64,000 nucleotides of DNA from GCA-2684655 sp045105235 (GTDB taxonomy: Bacteria > Planctomycetota > UBA1135 > UBA2386): contig JBGCDH010000059.1 of assembly GCA_045105235.1 (NCBI GenBank), positions 1 through 64,000 of the forward strand, read 5' to 3'. The first letter of the stretch is position 1. Each line of letters starts with the position of its first letter. The notes under the pieces were generated by a model. It was not told where the DNA came from, ran no database searches, and saw only the letters and a list, made by a program, of their open reading frames with translations. A program made the position numbers and the translations under genes. This document shows positions 53,083 to 62,872 of the stretch, piece by piece.

Positions 53083-54321
53083 TCAGCGGATTCCGTGCGT
53101 CGTTTCCGCACCGGGCGGCGCGGCGCCACCGGCCCGAAGCTCAGTAGCAACCCATTCGAGCTCCTTGCCAATTCGTTTCGCCAACGGCTCGGCACCGAAG
53201 CGCGCGCCAAGCACCGACCACGTATAGGTTTCGACCTCGAGCAGCGGCAGCTCTACGCCGGCAGCATCGAAAGCCGCGGTCAGGTCACCCGATTCCGACA
53301 GAGCTCGCAGCACGCACCGAACCTCCGCCTGCGTCGAGCCGAACGCCCCGGACTCGTCCCAGTCCAGCGGCACGTGGTAGTGGGTGCGAATCCGGCCGGC
53401 GTCTTCGTAGGCCGCACGCCGGGCCGCAACGTCGTCTAGATCCAGCGAACGGATGCCGCTGGCTGCTGCCGTTTGGTGCAGGTAGCGAGGCTCGGCGAAC
53501 GTCAGCAGGCGATCCAACCCAGACGGCTCACGCACTTCCAGACACGAAGAGACCTGGATCTTGGGCAGCGCGATCCCGCGTCGCACCAAGTCACGAATCG
53601 CCGCGACCGGGTCTTCGCCGACAACCGCGAGATGGCACAAATCCACGCAGACGCCGAGGTGCCGACGCAGAACATCCGGCGGAATCGTCGCCCACGCGCC
53701 TTCTTCGAAGAGCCACTGCTCCAGAAAGCTCGCCGTGTCCGCCACCGTTTCGAGCAGGCAATCGGGCTCGGGCTCGAGCGCCAGCACGCAGCGAACCCCA
53801 GTGTCTTGCTCGATCGCGGCGAAGGCGCTGGCACAGCGCGCCAGATTGCGCGCCATCACCCGCAGGTCTGGCGCTGGATCGCCGGGGCCTCGGTAGCCAA
53901 GCGGAAGCGTCGACAGGGAGAGCACCCGCTCGTCTGGAGCCCCGCCCCGCACGAGCTCGGCCCCCACGGATGCGCAATGACGGGTATAGAGCAGGCGCTC
54001 TTCGCTGCCCCAATCCGGCGAATAGACGGCGGTCTTGACGACGTCTTGGTGGAAGTCGCCAAACGGAAATACGTTCAACGTCCACAGCGGCACGCCAACC
54101 GAGTCCATTGCGGCCTTCAGACGATCGCGGTCCGACGGACTCTGAGCCAGACCATCGGCCAACGGCATGGGCCACCAGCCCCCGAGACCCAGCTCGCGCC
54201 CAGAACTGCGCGCAGAAGCGGCAATCGGTGCGAGGTGCTGCTGCAGAGATGTGAGCTGCGCCGCGAGATCGGGCGCTGCATGCACATTCGAGCAATAGGT
54301 CAAGCGAACGGGAGCGCGCAT
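53083..54321 (-). CDS. eboE: EboE-like TIM-barrel protein
   Basis: A 412-residue protein matching the EboE group of xylose-isomerase-like TIM barrels: RLTYCSNVHAA at the start, WTLNVFPFGDFH, LALEPEPDCLLET, VCVDLCHLAV, THYHVPLDW and LLEVETYTWSVL. In other bacteria EboE is part of the eboABCDEF cluster linked to export of prenylated compounds. Here none of the other ebo genes is nearby. Conserved Glu, His and Asp residues suggest a metal site. The substrate is unknown. Confidence 0.75.
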   Translation of the reverse strand: MRAPVRLTYCSNVHAAPDLAAQLTSLQQHLAPIAASARSSGRELGLGGWWPMPLADGLAQSPSDRDRLKAAMDSVGVPLWTLNVFPFGDFHQDVVKTAVYSPDWGSEERLLYTRHCASVGAELVRGGAPDERVLSLSTLPLGYRGPGDPAPDLRVMARNLARCASAFAAIEQDTGVRCVLALEPEPDCLLETVADTASFLEQWLFEEGAWATIPPDVLRRHLGVCVDLCHLAVVGEDPVAAIRDLVRRGIALPKIQVSSCLEVREPSGLDRLLTFAEPRYLHQTAAASGIRSLDLDDVAARRAAYEDAGRIRTHYHVPLDWDESGAFGSTQAEVRCVLRALSESGDLTAAFDAAGVELPLLEVETYTWSVLGARFGAEPLAKRIGKELEWVATELRAGGAAPPGAETTHGIR

Positions 54322-54476
54322 GCCGTGATCTCAGACCATCGGCGGGCGCGGCGCAAGGCGCGCGACCTACGTGTTTGTGGTCGCTCTACGCCGGTCGCTC
54401 GGCGGGGCAGGTCCTGTATCGGAGCGCACGCGAACAAGCCGCGGCGCATCCGCCAAAGGACACTACCCCAGGAAGA

Positions 54477-55145
54477 CTACTCTTCCTTGTCGCCGTCCCA
54501 CTTCAGAGCCGGCTTGGCGTCGTTGCCCCAGCCGGAGATCTCCATCGTGGTGTTGCCGCCGCTGACGGACTTCAGGAGGAACAACGTGCCCTCGATCATC
54601 CAGGTCTTCGAGCCAGCGACTTCCGTCCACTCGGTGTCGAACGAGTTGCCGGCGAGCGTGACCGTTTCCTTGCCCGACTCCATGTCGACAGGCTCGGCGG
54701 TACCGCCCGTGGCTTCCGGCACCTTCATCGGCGCCATGACCTTGCGCTCGATCGGCTCGTCACCTTCGGCACCGACCCAAGCGGCCGAGACGTTGTTGGC
54801 CATCTCTTCGCCGGCTACGGGCACCTGTGCCAGGTCCACCGTAGGATCGACCAGGAACGCCTGCACGAGCATCGTGCCGCCCATGTCGGAGATTTGCTCG
54901 ACGACGAACTTGCCGTCCTTTTCCGCGACGACGCAGGTCTTCTGCTTCATGCCGCTCATGTCCATCTCCCACCAGGTGCCGACAGCGGCGTTTGGTGGCA
55001 GCTGGACGGAATACATCGCGGGCTGATCCTTTATGGCGTCGATCATGGCGTTGCCGCCGCCGCCCATCGGGTTCATGTTCTGAAGCATGTCGCAACCGGC
55101 CAGAGCGGCCAGTGCCGCGAGCCCCATAACAATTCGAATCTGCAT
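54477..55145 (-). CDS. Lipoprotein of unknown function
   Basis: A 222-residue lipoprotein with a clear lipobox (MGLAALAALAGC, Cys18). The mature part is rich in Gly, Met and acidic residues, with predicted beta strands (TWWEMDMSGMKQKTCVV, GKFVVEQIS) and a C-terminal acidic tail. No family recognised. The ATG at 55145 begins the signal peptide. Confidence 0.62.
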   Translation of the reverse strand: MQIRIVMGLAALAALAGCDMLQNMNPMGGGGNAMIDAIKDQPAMYSVQLPPNAAVGTWWEMDMSGMKQKTCVVAEKDGKFVVEQISDMGGTMLVQAFLVDPTVDLAQVPVAGEEMANNVSAAWVGAEGDEPIERKVMAPMKVPEATGGTAEPVDMESGKETVTLAGNSFDTEWTEVAGSKTWMIEGTLFLLKSVSGGNTTMEISGWGNDAKPALKWDGDKEE

Positions 55146-55505
55146 ATCTGTTGGTTTGGCTTTGTTGGCCCGCGGAATGCGGGCACTGAGACGAAGCTTC
55201 ACCTATACGGCAACTGACGACCGAAACTGGAGTCATAATCCAACGATCCGCGCCATCTAACACGTGCATCCGGCACCACCGGACCAAAGCACGACACCAC
55301 CGAACGCAGTCGCCATTGATCATAAGCCTTTGTCACGGAAGGCTGAGCGACGCATCAAAAGCCACCGGTTGCACCCCTCCTCGGCATCGGATCTGCTGCT
55401 ACGCGAAGCCGCTCCCTTGACAGCTCCATGACAGCGTTGTTTCGACCCCAGTCGATCCATCGCAAAAGCCGATGACGACCAGCCGTCCGAGACGGACCCG
55501 TAGCG
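55146..55505. other. 360-bp divergent intergenic region
   Basis: It separates the lipoprotein start (minus) from the LOG-family start (plus) and presumably carries both promoters. I see no gene or strong repeat; a weak hairpin TCCGG-CACCA-CCGGA lies near 55269. Confidence 0.4.
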
Positions 55506-56405
55506 ATGAACGACAATCAGAAGAATCACACGCAGAACGACGACCAGGCCAAGAGCTATCGCATCCAAGCGATCCGCGGCTCGACCTCGTATCGGCAGGC
55601 GCATACCGACGCCGACTTCATGGCGCGCAAGGAGCTGCGGCCTGTCCGCCTCCAGCTCGAGCTGCTGAAGCCTGAGCTGATCCAAGAAGAAGAAGGAGTG
55701 CGCTCCACGGTTGTCGCATTCGGCGGCACGCGAGTGGTCGAGCGCAAAGACGCCGAAGCTCGCCTCGAGGCGGCCAAAGCCGACCTCAAGAAGAAGCCCG
55801 ATGACGCCGACGCGCAGCGTGCCGTCCGCATCGCGGAGAACATCCTCAAGAAGTCGGGCTACTACGACGAGGCGCGCGAGTTCGCGCGCATCGTCTCGGG
55901 CAGCTGCCAGATTGACCGGACCTGCGACTACGTGATCTGCACCGGCGGCGGCCCAGGCATCATGGAGGCCGCCAACCGCGGCGCATTTGATGTCGGGGCC
56001 AAATCGATTGGGCTCAACATCACGCTGCCATTTGAGCAGGAGCCAAACAGCTACATCACGCCGGCGCTGTGCTTCGAGTTCAAATACTTCGCCATTCGCA
56101 AGATGCACTTCCTGATGCGCGCGAAGGCCATGGTCGCATTCCCCGGCGGCTTCGGCACGATGGACGAGCTGTTCGAAACGCTGACGTTGATCCAAACCAA
56201 GCGCATGCAGCCGATCCCGGTCGTGCTGTTTGGCCGTGACTACTGGAGCCGCCTCGTCAACTGGGATCTGTTTGTCGAAGAGGGCACGATTTCGCCCAAG
56301 GACCTCGACCTGATCACCTATGCCGAAACGGCACAGGAGTGCTGGCAGATCATCAAGGACTTCTACAAGGACAGCGCTGGCGAAGCCCTGCCGCGCGGCC
56401 AGTAG
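55506..56405 (+). CDS. LOG-family nucleotide monophosphate nucleosidase-like protein
   Basis: A 299-residue cytoplasmic protein with a Rossmann-like LOG fold. The key motif PGGFGTMDELFETLTLIQ, together with CTGGGPGIMEAANRGA, is the active-site signature of enzymes that cleave ribose 5-phosphate from nucleotides. It has about 100 extra N-terminal residues compared with small LOG proteins and is therefore closer to the longer bacterial group. The natural nucleotide cannot be told from sequence. It is followed after 73 bp by the large kinase gene. Confidence 0.85.
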   Translation: MNDNQKNHTQNDDQAKSYRIQAIRGSTSYRQAHTDADFMARKELRPVRLQLELLKPELIQEEEGVRSTVVAFGGTRVVERKDAEARLEAAKADLKKKPDDADAQRAVRIAENILKKSGYYDEAREFARIVSGSCQIDRTCDYVICTGGGPGIMEAANRGAFDVGAKSIGLNITLPFEQEPNSYITPALCFEFKYFAIRKMHFLMRAKAMVAFPGGFGTMDELFETLTLIQTKRMQPIPVVLFGRDYWSRLVNWDLFVEEGTISPKDLDLITYAETAQECWQIIKDFYKDSAGEALPRGQ

Positions 56406-56478
56406 CAGCGGGCGCAAACCGGCGATACCGGGATCTACCCCATCTTCCAGCCGAGACGTGGCATGATCATTCGCTGAG

Positions 56479-59400
56479 ATGAACGATCTGCGCGACGACC
56501 CCCTGCTGGCAAATACGACGGAGGTTCAGGGCTATAAAGTCCTGCCGCCTTGCGTGGTGTATGCACGCATCGGCCAAGGCGGCATGGGTGCTGTCTATCG
56601 CGGCCACCACCTCAACCTCGACATTGAGGTGGCGATCAAGTGCTTGAAGCCGAGCCTCGTCCAAGACGATCCGACCTTCATCGAGCGCTTCCGTCGCGAA
56701 GGCCGATCCGCAGCCCGAATCACGCATCAAAACGTCATCCGCGTCTTCGATGTCGCCGAGTCGTTCGGCTTGCACTACCTCATCATGGAGTATGTGCAGG
56801 GCGAGACGGCGCGCCAGCGTGTCGACCGCAAGGGTCCGCTCGACGTCGCCGAAGCTCTGCAAATCATCTATGAGGCGGCGCTCGGCCTACACGAAGCGCA
56901 CCGCCTCGGCATCGTCCACCGCGACGTCAAACCCGACAACCTGCTGATCTCGACGCGCGGCCAGGTCAAGGTCGCAGACCTCGGCCTCGCGAAACCAACG
57001 CTCGGCGGCGAAACGTCGGCGCTGTCGATGGCCGGCCAGGTCATGGGCACACCGCCCTACATGCCGCCCGAGCAATGGAACGGCGAGCGCATCAGCGGCG
57101 CCGCCGACGTCTGGGCTCTGGGCGCGACCCTGTTCTTTCTGCTGACGGGCGAGGAGGCGATCCAGGGCGAAAACGTCGCCAACATCATGTCCAAGATCGT
57201 GCTGCAGCCGTTCCCGGACGTGCGCAAGGTGCGTTCCGAGGTCACGGACAAGGTCGCAGCACTGCTGACGAAGACGACCGCCAAGGATCCTGGCGAGCGC
57301 TTTTTGGACGGCAGCGAACTGGCTGAAGCGATTGCCGAGCTGCAGGAGCACCGCATCACGCTGCGCGACACCGACGCCGGCACCACCGAGCTGCGCACGA
57401 TGCTGTCGCCGGCGCCGATGCCGCAGATCGAGGCGATCAAGGAGTTCTTGCGCGAGAACGCCACGCCCACTCCAGGGTCGACGCCGAAGCCGAGCGATGA
57501 AGAGCTCGGCGCGACGATGGTCAGCAAAGGCGACGGTGGCCGCACGCAAGGCAAGCCGAGCAAGCGCTCCAAGCTGCCGGTCGCGATTGGCGCCGCCCTT
57601 GCGGTTGGCGTCGGCGGCGCGTTTGCCTGGCAGGCGCTAACTTCCGAAACGCCCAAACGCGGCGAGCCGCGCCGCGAAAGCCCCGTAGCCAAAGACGGTC
57701 CAACACCCGGCAAAGAAGGTCCGGCCCAAGTCACACCGAACCCGGACGCGGACCAGCCGACGAAGCCGAGCGTCGCGACGTCCGATGGAGACGGCTCCGC
57801 GCAAGAGGTCTCGGCGCCCGATCCGCAGCCGCCCCGCCGACCAGACCCGCTGATCGAGCTCGACCAGCTGGAGACCCGACGTGCCTTCGCCCAGGCGTTC
57901 GCCGCAACGAAGCGCGTCTACCGCGACAACCCAGAGCTCGAGGGCCAGCAAGCACGCCTGCAGCGGCTGCGCGCGGCCGCTACCAAACTGTTCAACGCCG
58001 AGCTGAAGCGCTTCCCTGCCGGAGCCAAAACCGAAAAGGGCAACGCCGCCCGGCTGCGCGGCTCACTGCGTGATCCAGGAGCCTCCGACGCACCAATGGT
58101 GGCCGCTTTGCGCATTGGCGGCGAGGCGGTCTCACGCCGTGCCGACGGCCGTTTCGACGTGCAGCGCACGCCCGACAGCAGCGGCCGCATTGCGGTCGAA
58201 GTCGAATTGACAAGCGGCGACACGGTGCAGCTATCGCCATGGCAAATCGAGTTCGCCGCCGAGCGCCCGGCGCCCCCGGCAGCCACAAACCCAGCCACAA
58301 ACCCGGGCGCACCGCTCGCGTTTGCACAACCGCCAGCCATCGAGCCTCCGCCAATCGACGGCGCCGTAACGACTGCGACCGTCACGATCCAAGGTCGCCT
58401 CAACCGCCCAGGCGTTTCGCTATTCGTAAACGGCAAAGCCGTCGACGGCGCACGGTCCACGAGCGACGGCAGCTTTTCGTTTGATGTTGAGTTGCCCAAC
58501 GAAGGCGCCAACAGGCTGACCATCAGCGCGGGCGAAAACAAAGCTCCGTCGGCGGCGGTTGATGTCGTGCGCATCACCGAGGCGCCGACGTTCACGATGG
58601 TTTCGCCGGCCTCGACCACGCTCAATACCGGCGATCCCAGCCTGGCCTTCGAAGTCGAAGCAAGCGCCACCGCGACGGCCGTCGAACTGACTCCCAGAGG
58701 TCGCGAGGCGATCGCCATGGAGCGCGTTGCGCAAACGAACCGCTGGCGCACGCCGGAGCCGTGCCTGCTCAAGCAAGGCAACAACATCTTCGAGGTGCGC
58801 GCGGCGAACCAAGCAGGTTCGACCAAGTCGACTCTGTTCATCACCTGCAAGAGCGTCAAGCCAAAGCTGATTGGCGTCCGCCTCAACGAGCGCACGGAGC
58901 CGCTAACATCCGGCAACAGCACCGTATTCGTGAGGGAGATCCCAACTCTCCGCGTGGAATACGGCGGCACCAACGCCGAGCTGATCTGCAACGGCGCCAC
59001 CCGCCCAACCAGGTTTCGTCTCGCGGAACTTCGCGAACGCAAACCGCTCAACGTCGAGCTGCTGGTTCGTAGCGAGCTCGGCGCGACGCCGCCCTGGAAG
59101 CGCACTTTCGTGCTCGACCAAAGCAAGCCGACCGTGACCGTTTCGCCGCAGGCCCCGGCCAAGGCCAACACGCTGATCCAACTTGAGGGATCGGTGGCGG
59201 ACCCAGGTGGCAGCGGCGTCGCCAATGTCGTCATCGAGCGCAGGAGCACGCGCATTCCCACAACGATGCTGTCCGGCGGTCGCTGGGTCGCGCAGATCAA
59301 GCTGCGCCGCCGCAACGAGACCGTGACGGTCGTCGCGACCGACCGCGCCGGCAACGAGCGACGCGAGGAGTTCGAACTCCAGGTAGACCGCGGCGCCGCG

Positions 59401-59925
59401 CCGGCCAACAGCGCCAAACCCGCGCCGGCAGTGACGTCACCCGCAGCGAAGCTGGCAGCCACGATCGACAAGGCGCTGTTTCGCCCGATTGGCGCGCTCG
59501 ATGCCAACGGCTTCCCCGACCAGCTCGAACACCGAGCGACCGGGATCTTGCTGGCGGCGATCGGCAAGACCCGCAAGGGGCCGTCGCTCTACGCCGCGGT
59601 CGACATGGTCACCGAAAAGCAGTGGCGCGGCAGCGGCTCGACCGAGGCGCTTCGCAATGTAACCGGCGTCGAAGTGTTCAACGGGCTGCTGCAAGCAGGC
59701 CGCAAGGGGCTTTCGCTGCCGACGGCCGCCGAATGGCAGGCCATCGCAGGCGCGGGTCGCGCGGACGTGCGCCGGACCAGCAGTGGCTACCGCGAATGGC
59801 TCGCTCCAGCTACCACCAGTTCGTCGAACTGGCCAATCGCCAAAGACGGCAACCCCTCCGCGACGGCGCGACGCAACACGAGCAGCCCATACCGCGGCTT
59901 CCGCGTAGTGCTGCGGCTTCGCTAG
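56479..59925 (+). CDS. Ser/Thr protein kinase with extracytoplasmic beta domains and FGE-like C-terminus
   Basis: A 1148-residue membrane receptor-like kinase. The N-terminal kinase domain (about 10-290) has IGQGGMGAVYRG, the VAIKCLK lysine, HRDVKPDNLL, VADLGLAK in the DFG position, and MGTPPYMPPEQW, so it should be active. Residues about 362-381 (VAIGAALAVGVGGAFAWQAL) form the only membrane segment. The outside portion contains a Pro/Asp-rich linker, several immunoglobulin-like beta repeats (FSFDVELPNEGANRLTIS type) and, from about residue 1000, a formylglycine-enzyme-like region (LSLPTAAEWQAIAGAG, YREWL, SPYRGFRVVLR) that is shortened, so probably a binding domain. Such layouts are common in Planctomycetota. 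Confidence 0.85.
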   Translation: MNDLRDDPLLANTTEVQGYKVLPPCVVYARIGQGGMGAVYRGHHLNLDIEVAIKCLKPSLVQDDPTFIERFRREGRSAARITHQNVIRVFDVAESFGLHYLIMEYVQGETARQRVDRKGPLDVAEALQIIYEAALGLHEAHRLGIVHRDVKPDNLLISTRGQVKVADLGLAKPTLGGETSALSMAGQVMGTPPYMPPEQWNGERISGAADVWALGATLFFLLTGEEAIQGENVANIMSKIVLQPFPDVRKVRSEVTDKVAALLTKTTAKDPGERFLDGSELAEAIAELQEHRITLRDTDAGTTELRTMLSPAPMPQIEAIKEFLRENATPTPGSTPKPSDEELGATMVSKGDGGRTQGKPSKRSKLPVAIGAALAVGVGGAFAWQALTSETPKRGEPRRESPVAKDGPTPGKEGPAQVTPNPDADQPTKPSVATSDGDGSAQEVSAPDPQPPRRPDPLIELDQLETRRAFAQAFAATKRVYRDNPELEGQQARLQRLRAAATKLFNAELKRFPAGAKTEKGNAARLRGSLRDPGASDAPMVAALRIGGEAVSRRADGRFDVQRTPDSSGRIAVEVELTSGDTVQLSPWQIEFAAERPAPPAATNPATNPGAPLAFAQPPAIEPPPIDGAVTTATVTIQGRLNRPGVSLFVNGKAVDGARSTSDGSFSFDVELPNEGANRLTISAGENKAPSAAVDVVRITEAPTFTMVSPASTTLNTGDPSLAFEVEASATATAVELTPRGREAIAMERVAQTNRWRTPEPCLLKQGNNIFEVRAANQAGSTKSTLFITCKSVKPKLIGVRLNERTEPLTSGNSTVFVREIPTLRVEYGGTNAELICNGATRPTRFRLAELRERKPLNVELLVRSELGATPPWKRTFVLDQSKPTVTVSPQAPAKANTLIQLEGSVADPGGSGVANVVIERRSTRIPTTMLSGGRWVAQIKLRRRNETVTVVATDRAGNERREEFELQVDRGAAPANSAKPAPAVTSPAAKLAATIDKALFRPIGALDANGFPDQLEHRATGILLAAIGKTRKGPSLYAAVDMVTEKQWRGSGSTEALRNVTGVEVFNGLLQAGRKGLSLPTAAEWQAIAGAGRADVRRTSSGYREWLAPATTSSSNWPIAKDGNPSATARRNTSSPYRGFRVVLRLR

Positions 59926-59937
59926 TGCAAGCTACGC

Positions 59938-60954
59938 TCAGAAGCGCCAGCCGGCGGTCAGCATGACGCCATTCCAATCGTCGTCGATGCCAAAGAAGAC
60001 CGCGTTGTTGTAGCTCTCGCTCGTGCCGACGTGGTACTTGCTCGCCATGTAGGAAAGGCTCGCCAGCAAACCTGACTCAAAGCGGTAGCGCACGCCGATC
60101 TCGTAGTTGAGCGTGAAGGCGTAGGCGTCTTCTTTGTCGGCGTTGTCCTGCACATTGGTCGGCCCCGCACCGGCTGCGATCTCGCCGAAGACAGACAGCT
60201 CGCTGATTTTGCCGCCGTTGTTCTTCTGAAAGACGATGTATTCCGGCTCAGCCGACAGACGCACGCCCCACGTGCTGCGCTCGAGCTCGCCAAACGTCGA
60301 GACGTTGTTCTCGGTCTTGGTCTGGTGCAAGAACGGACCAAAGCGCACGGGCATCCGGAAGTCATTGTTGAGCGTCGCGCGGTAGGACGCGGCGAGAAAG
60401 AACCCCGCCGTATCCTGCGACGACGAATCGACTGCGGCGAGGTCGTTTTGGATGTCGTCCGCGAAGCCCACATAGCCTTCGAAGAACGCGCCAAATCCCG
60501 ACTCAAAGAAGTGCTCACCACGCAGCCGCAGTCGCTGCGACGACGTCGAAGAGGTCGCGATCTGGTTGATCAGATTGCCGGTATTCAGCTCGTTGGTCTG
60601 CTGGCCCAGGCCAACAGAGAACGTCGCCATGGTGCGCGGATGCTCTTGGTCCATGCTCGGAATGGCCTCCTGAAAACGAGGCCCAACCGGCAAAGACACG
60701 CCCGGCAGAGACACGACCGGCAGAGACATCGCCTCCCGAAACGAATCGCTCATCGATTCCGACGGCGCCGCGACATCTACATCCTGAGCGTAGCTAGCAG
60801 CGGCGGATCCGCGGGCCAGTCGCGCTCCATCGATGCCGCGATCTGGCAAACGCTGCGTCGCGCAGCCAGCAAACAGCAGCAGTACGAGGCTAGCGCTCGT
60901 CAGCAGAACCGGGGAAGCCGGAGTGAATCCGGGTGGGGTCGGAGGCAATTTCAT
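59938..60954 (-). CDS. Outer-membrane beta-barrel candidate with lipobox
   Basis: A 338-residue envelope protein. The N-terminus has a hydrophobic stretch ending LLLFAGC, a possible lipobox. From about residue 110 alternating strands (ATFSVGLGQQTNE, GFGAFFEGYVGFAD, LRLRGEHFFE, AYAFTLNYEIGVRYRFES) continue to a C-terminal GWRF, whose final Phe is the usual barrel-assembly signal. A short repeat in the linker (PVVSLPGVSLPVG) comes from a tandem DNA repeat. Both a lipid anchor and a barrel in one protein would be unusual; a plain signal peptide is the alternative. Function unknown. It is convergent with the kinase gene (12 bp). Confidence 0.65.
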   Translation of the reverse strand: MKLPPTPPGFTPASPVLLTSASLVLLLFAGCATQRLPDRGIDGARLARGSAAASYAQDVDVAAPSESMSDSFREAMSLPVVSLPGVSLPVGPRFQEAIPSMDQEHPRTMATFSVGLGQQTNELNTGNLINQIATSSTSSQRLRLRGEHFFESGFGAFFEGYVGFADDIQNDLAAVDSSSQDTAGFFLAASYRATLNNDFRMPVRFGPFLHQTKTENNVSTFGELERSTWGVRLSAEPEYIVFQKNNGGKISELSVFGEIAAGAGPTNVQDNADKEDAYAFTLNYEIGVRYRFESGLLASLSYMASKYHVGTSESYNNAVFFGIDDDWNGVMLTAGWRF

Positions 60955-61117
60955 GAGGGAAACGTCACGGCTGAAATGGTGGCGGAGACGGGAACAGCGC
61001 CGACTTTCCGACTCGATTGCAGCTCAGGCAATTTGACAGCGGCAGCAAGTCGCAAAATCGAACAAGCAGACAACGAACACCCCCCGGCCGGCGTGGCAAC
61101 AAGTTCGAAAAACGCTG

Positions 61118-62872
61118 TCAGCACTTCAGACGACGCACCTGCAGCCAGCGTGACACCCGGTCGATCGCAATCGTCAGCACGATCATCCCCCACAAGAACG
61201 CCGCGGCTCGATCGTGTTCGCGAAAGGCGAGATTGGCCTGAAACAGGTGCCCAAGACCGCCAGCCCCCACCAGACCAAGAGCGGCGCCGGCGCGCACATT
61301 GACCTCAAACTGGAAGAAGGCATAGGCCCGCCAGGTCGGCCAAACGCGGGGCAGCGCGCCAACCGCAAAGCGCTGGATGCGGCTCGCACCTGCATCGACC
61401 CGCTCCAAAGCCTGGTAGCGAACGTCATCAACCGATTCGGTAAACACGCGGTGCAGCACGCCGGCCGTGTGCAGCGAGATTGCGACGATGCATGGAGCGA
61501 CTCCCTGCCGCAGCACCACTGCGAGCACCACCAGCCACGCAACCTCCGGCACCCCGCGGAGGACCAAGGCAAGCGCACGCGCCACGGCGAAGGCCACCAC
61601 GCGAAGCGCGCGGACACCTGAGGAGATGCGCTCGCCTGTAAAGCGACTGGCATCAAGCTGAAACGCGATGGAGGCCGGATACACCAGTGCCGCCGCCAAC
61701 AGCGCGCCCGCCACCGTCGCCAGCACGCCGATCGCCAGGGGCACAAGCGCAGCGCGGCCGACGTCTGTCACGCTTTGCAGCGACAGGTCGGGCCGGAACA
61801 GCCCAAGCGTGTAGGGCTCGACAAAGCCCCATTCGATGCGGCGAAGCTCCCCTAGAACCAGCCGCAACTCCGGCAGCAGCCAAGCCAAGCAGCCAGCCAG
61901 CAACAGACCAACAGCCAGCAGCACCTGCCGACGCCGTCGCTTGGCCGCCGCAACGCCTACAGACCGACTGCCCGCCCGCGGATGGTTGGGATCGATGCGC
62001 AGACGACGCCGCACCAGGTTGGCGCCGAGATCGGCCAGCGCGGTCACGGCAAGCAAGGCGAGCAATACCGTCGCAACGCCCGCGTAGCGCCCATCGGTAT
62101 ATTCGTCCCAGAGCGCCGCGCCGAGCCCACCGCCACCGACAACACCGATCACCGACGCGTTACGCACCGCGCACTCGGTGCGCATCAGCACAAACGAAAG
62201 CGTGGTGCGCGCCGCGAGCGGCTGCAGCCCGTAGGCAAACGTTGCAAGCCGCCCGCCCCCCGTCGAGCGCACCGCACGGTAGCGCTCCTCCGGCACCTGG
62301 TCCCACTGCTCGCTCAGCACCTTGCCAAAGATGCCGGCGACGCTGACCGCGATCGCGACCATGCCCGTAATCGGGCTCGTGCCCAACACGTTGGCAAACA
62401 GCACCGCCCAGACAAAATCTGGAACGCCGCGCAGACCATCGAGGATCAGGCGACAGAGCTCGACGAAGAGCCGCAGCGGCAGACTCGCAATCGTGGCGCG
62501 CCAACCGTGAAAGCGATCCGTAGCGGGCAGCATGACGGCTCGACTTGCGCCGAGCGCCAGCGGATAGGCGAGCACAATGCCAATCGCCGTCCCCAGAAGC
62601 GCGACGGAGACGGTATCCACCGCCAGCCGACCGCATCGCGCCAGCATGCCGGCCGACAAGTCCGGCGAGCCAAACGCCGCCAAGTAGCGCCAAAGTCGCT
62701 GCCACGACAAGCCGAGTTCGTCCACCGACGACAGCGCAGATAGGTCGAGGGGCAGCACCAACACGGCCAGCGCCACGAGAACCGCAAGAGTGACCGGCAG
62801 GCGCCAAAAGCCGCCACCTGGCTTGGCCGGCAGCGTTGCGCGCCCAGCCGCCGCTGCCGCTGCCGGCGTCAT
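61118..62872 (-). CDS. phnE: Phosphonate-type ABC transporter permease, two PhnE units fused
   Basis: A 584-residue inner-membrane permease made of two PhnE-like halves. The first (to about 280) has LDGLRGVPDFVWAVLFANV, VSVAGIFGKVLSEQ and VIGVVGGGGLGAAL; the second (from about 310) has LVLRGVPEVAWLVVL, LHTAGVLHRVFTESVDDV and LGLVGAGGLGHLF. Single PhnE proteins are roughly half this length, so the usual homodimer or PhnE1-PhnE2 pair is here one chain. It overlaps the ATPase gene by ATGA. The operon order PhnD-PhnC-PhnE implies uptake of phosphonate, phosphite or a related anion; the substrate is not shown. Confidence 0.9.
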   Translation of the reverse strand: MTPAAAAAAGRATLPAKPGGGFWRLPVTLAVLVALAVLVLPLDLSALSSVDELGLSWQRLWRYLAAFGSPDLSAGMLARCGRLAVDTVSVALLGTAIGIVLAYPLALGASRAVMLPATDRFHGWRATIASLPLRLFVELCRLILDGLRGVPDFVWAVLFANVLGTSPITGMVAIAVSVAGIFGKVLSEQWDQVPEERYRAVRSTGGGRLATFAYGLQPLAARTTLSFVLMRTECAVRNASVIGVVGGGGLGAALWDEYTDGRYAGVATVLLALLAVTALADLGANLVRRRLRIDPNHPRAGSRSVGVAAAKRRRRQVLLAVGLLLAGCLAWLLPELRLVLGELRRIEWGFVEPYTLGLFRPDLSLQSVTDVGRAALVPLAIGVLATVAGALLAAALVYPASIAFQLDASRFTGERISSGVRALRVVAFAVARALALVLRGVPEVAWLVVLAVVLRQGVAPCIVAISLHTAGVLHRVFTESVDDVRYQALERVDAGASRIQRFAVGALPRVWPTWRAYAFFQFEVNVRAGAALGLVGAGGLGHLFQANLAFREHDRAAAFLWGMIVLTIAIDRVSRWLQVRRLKC

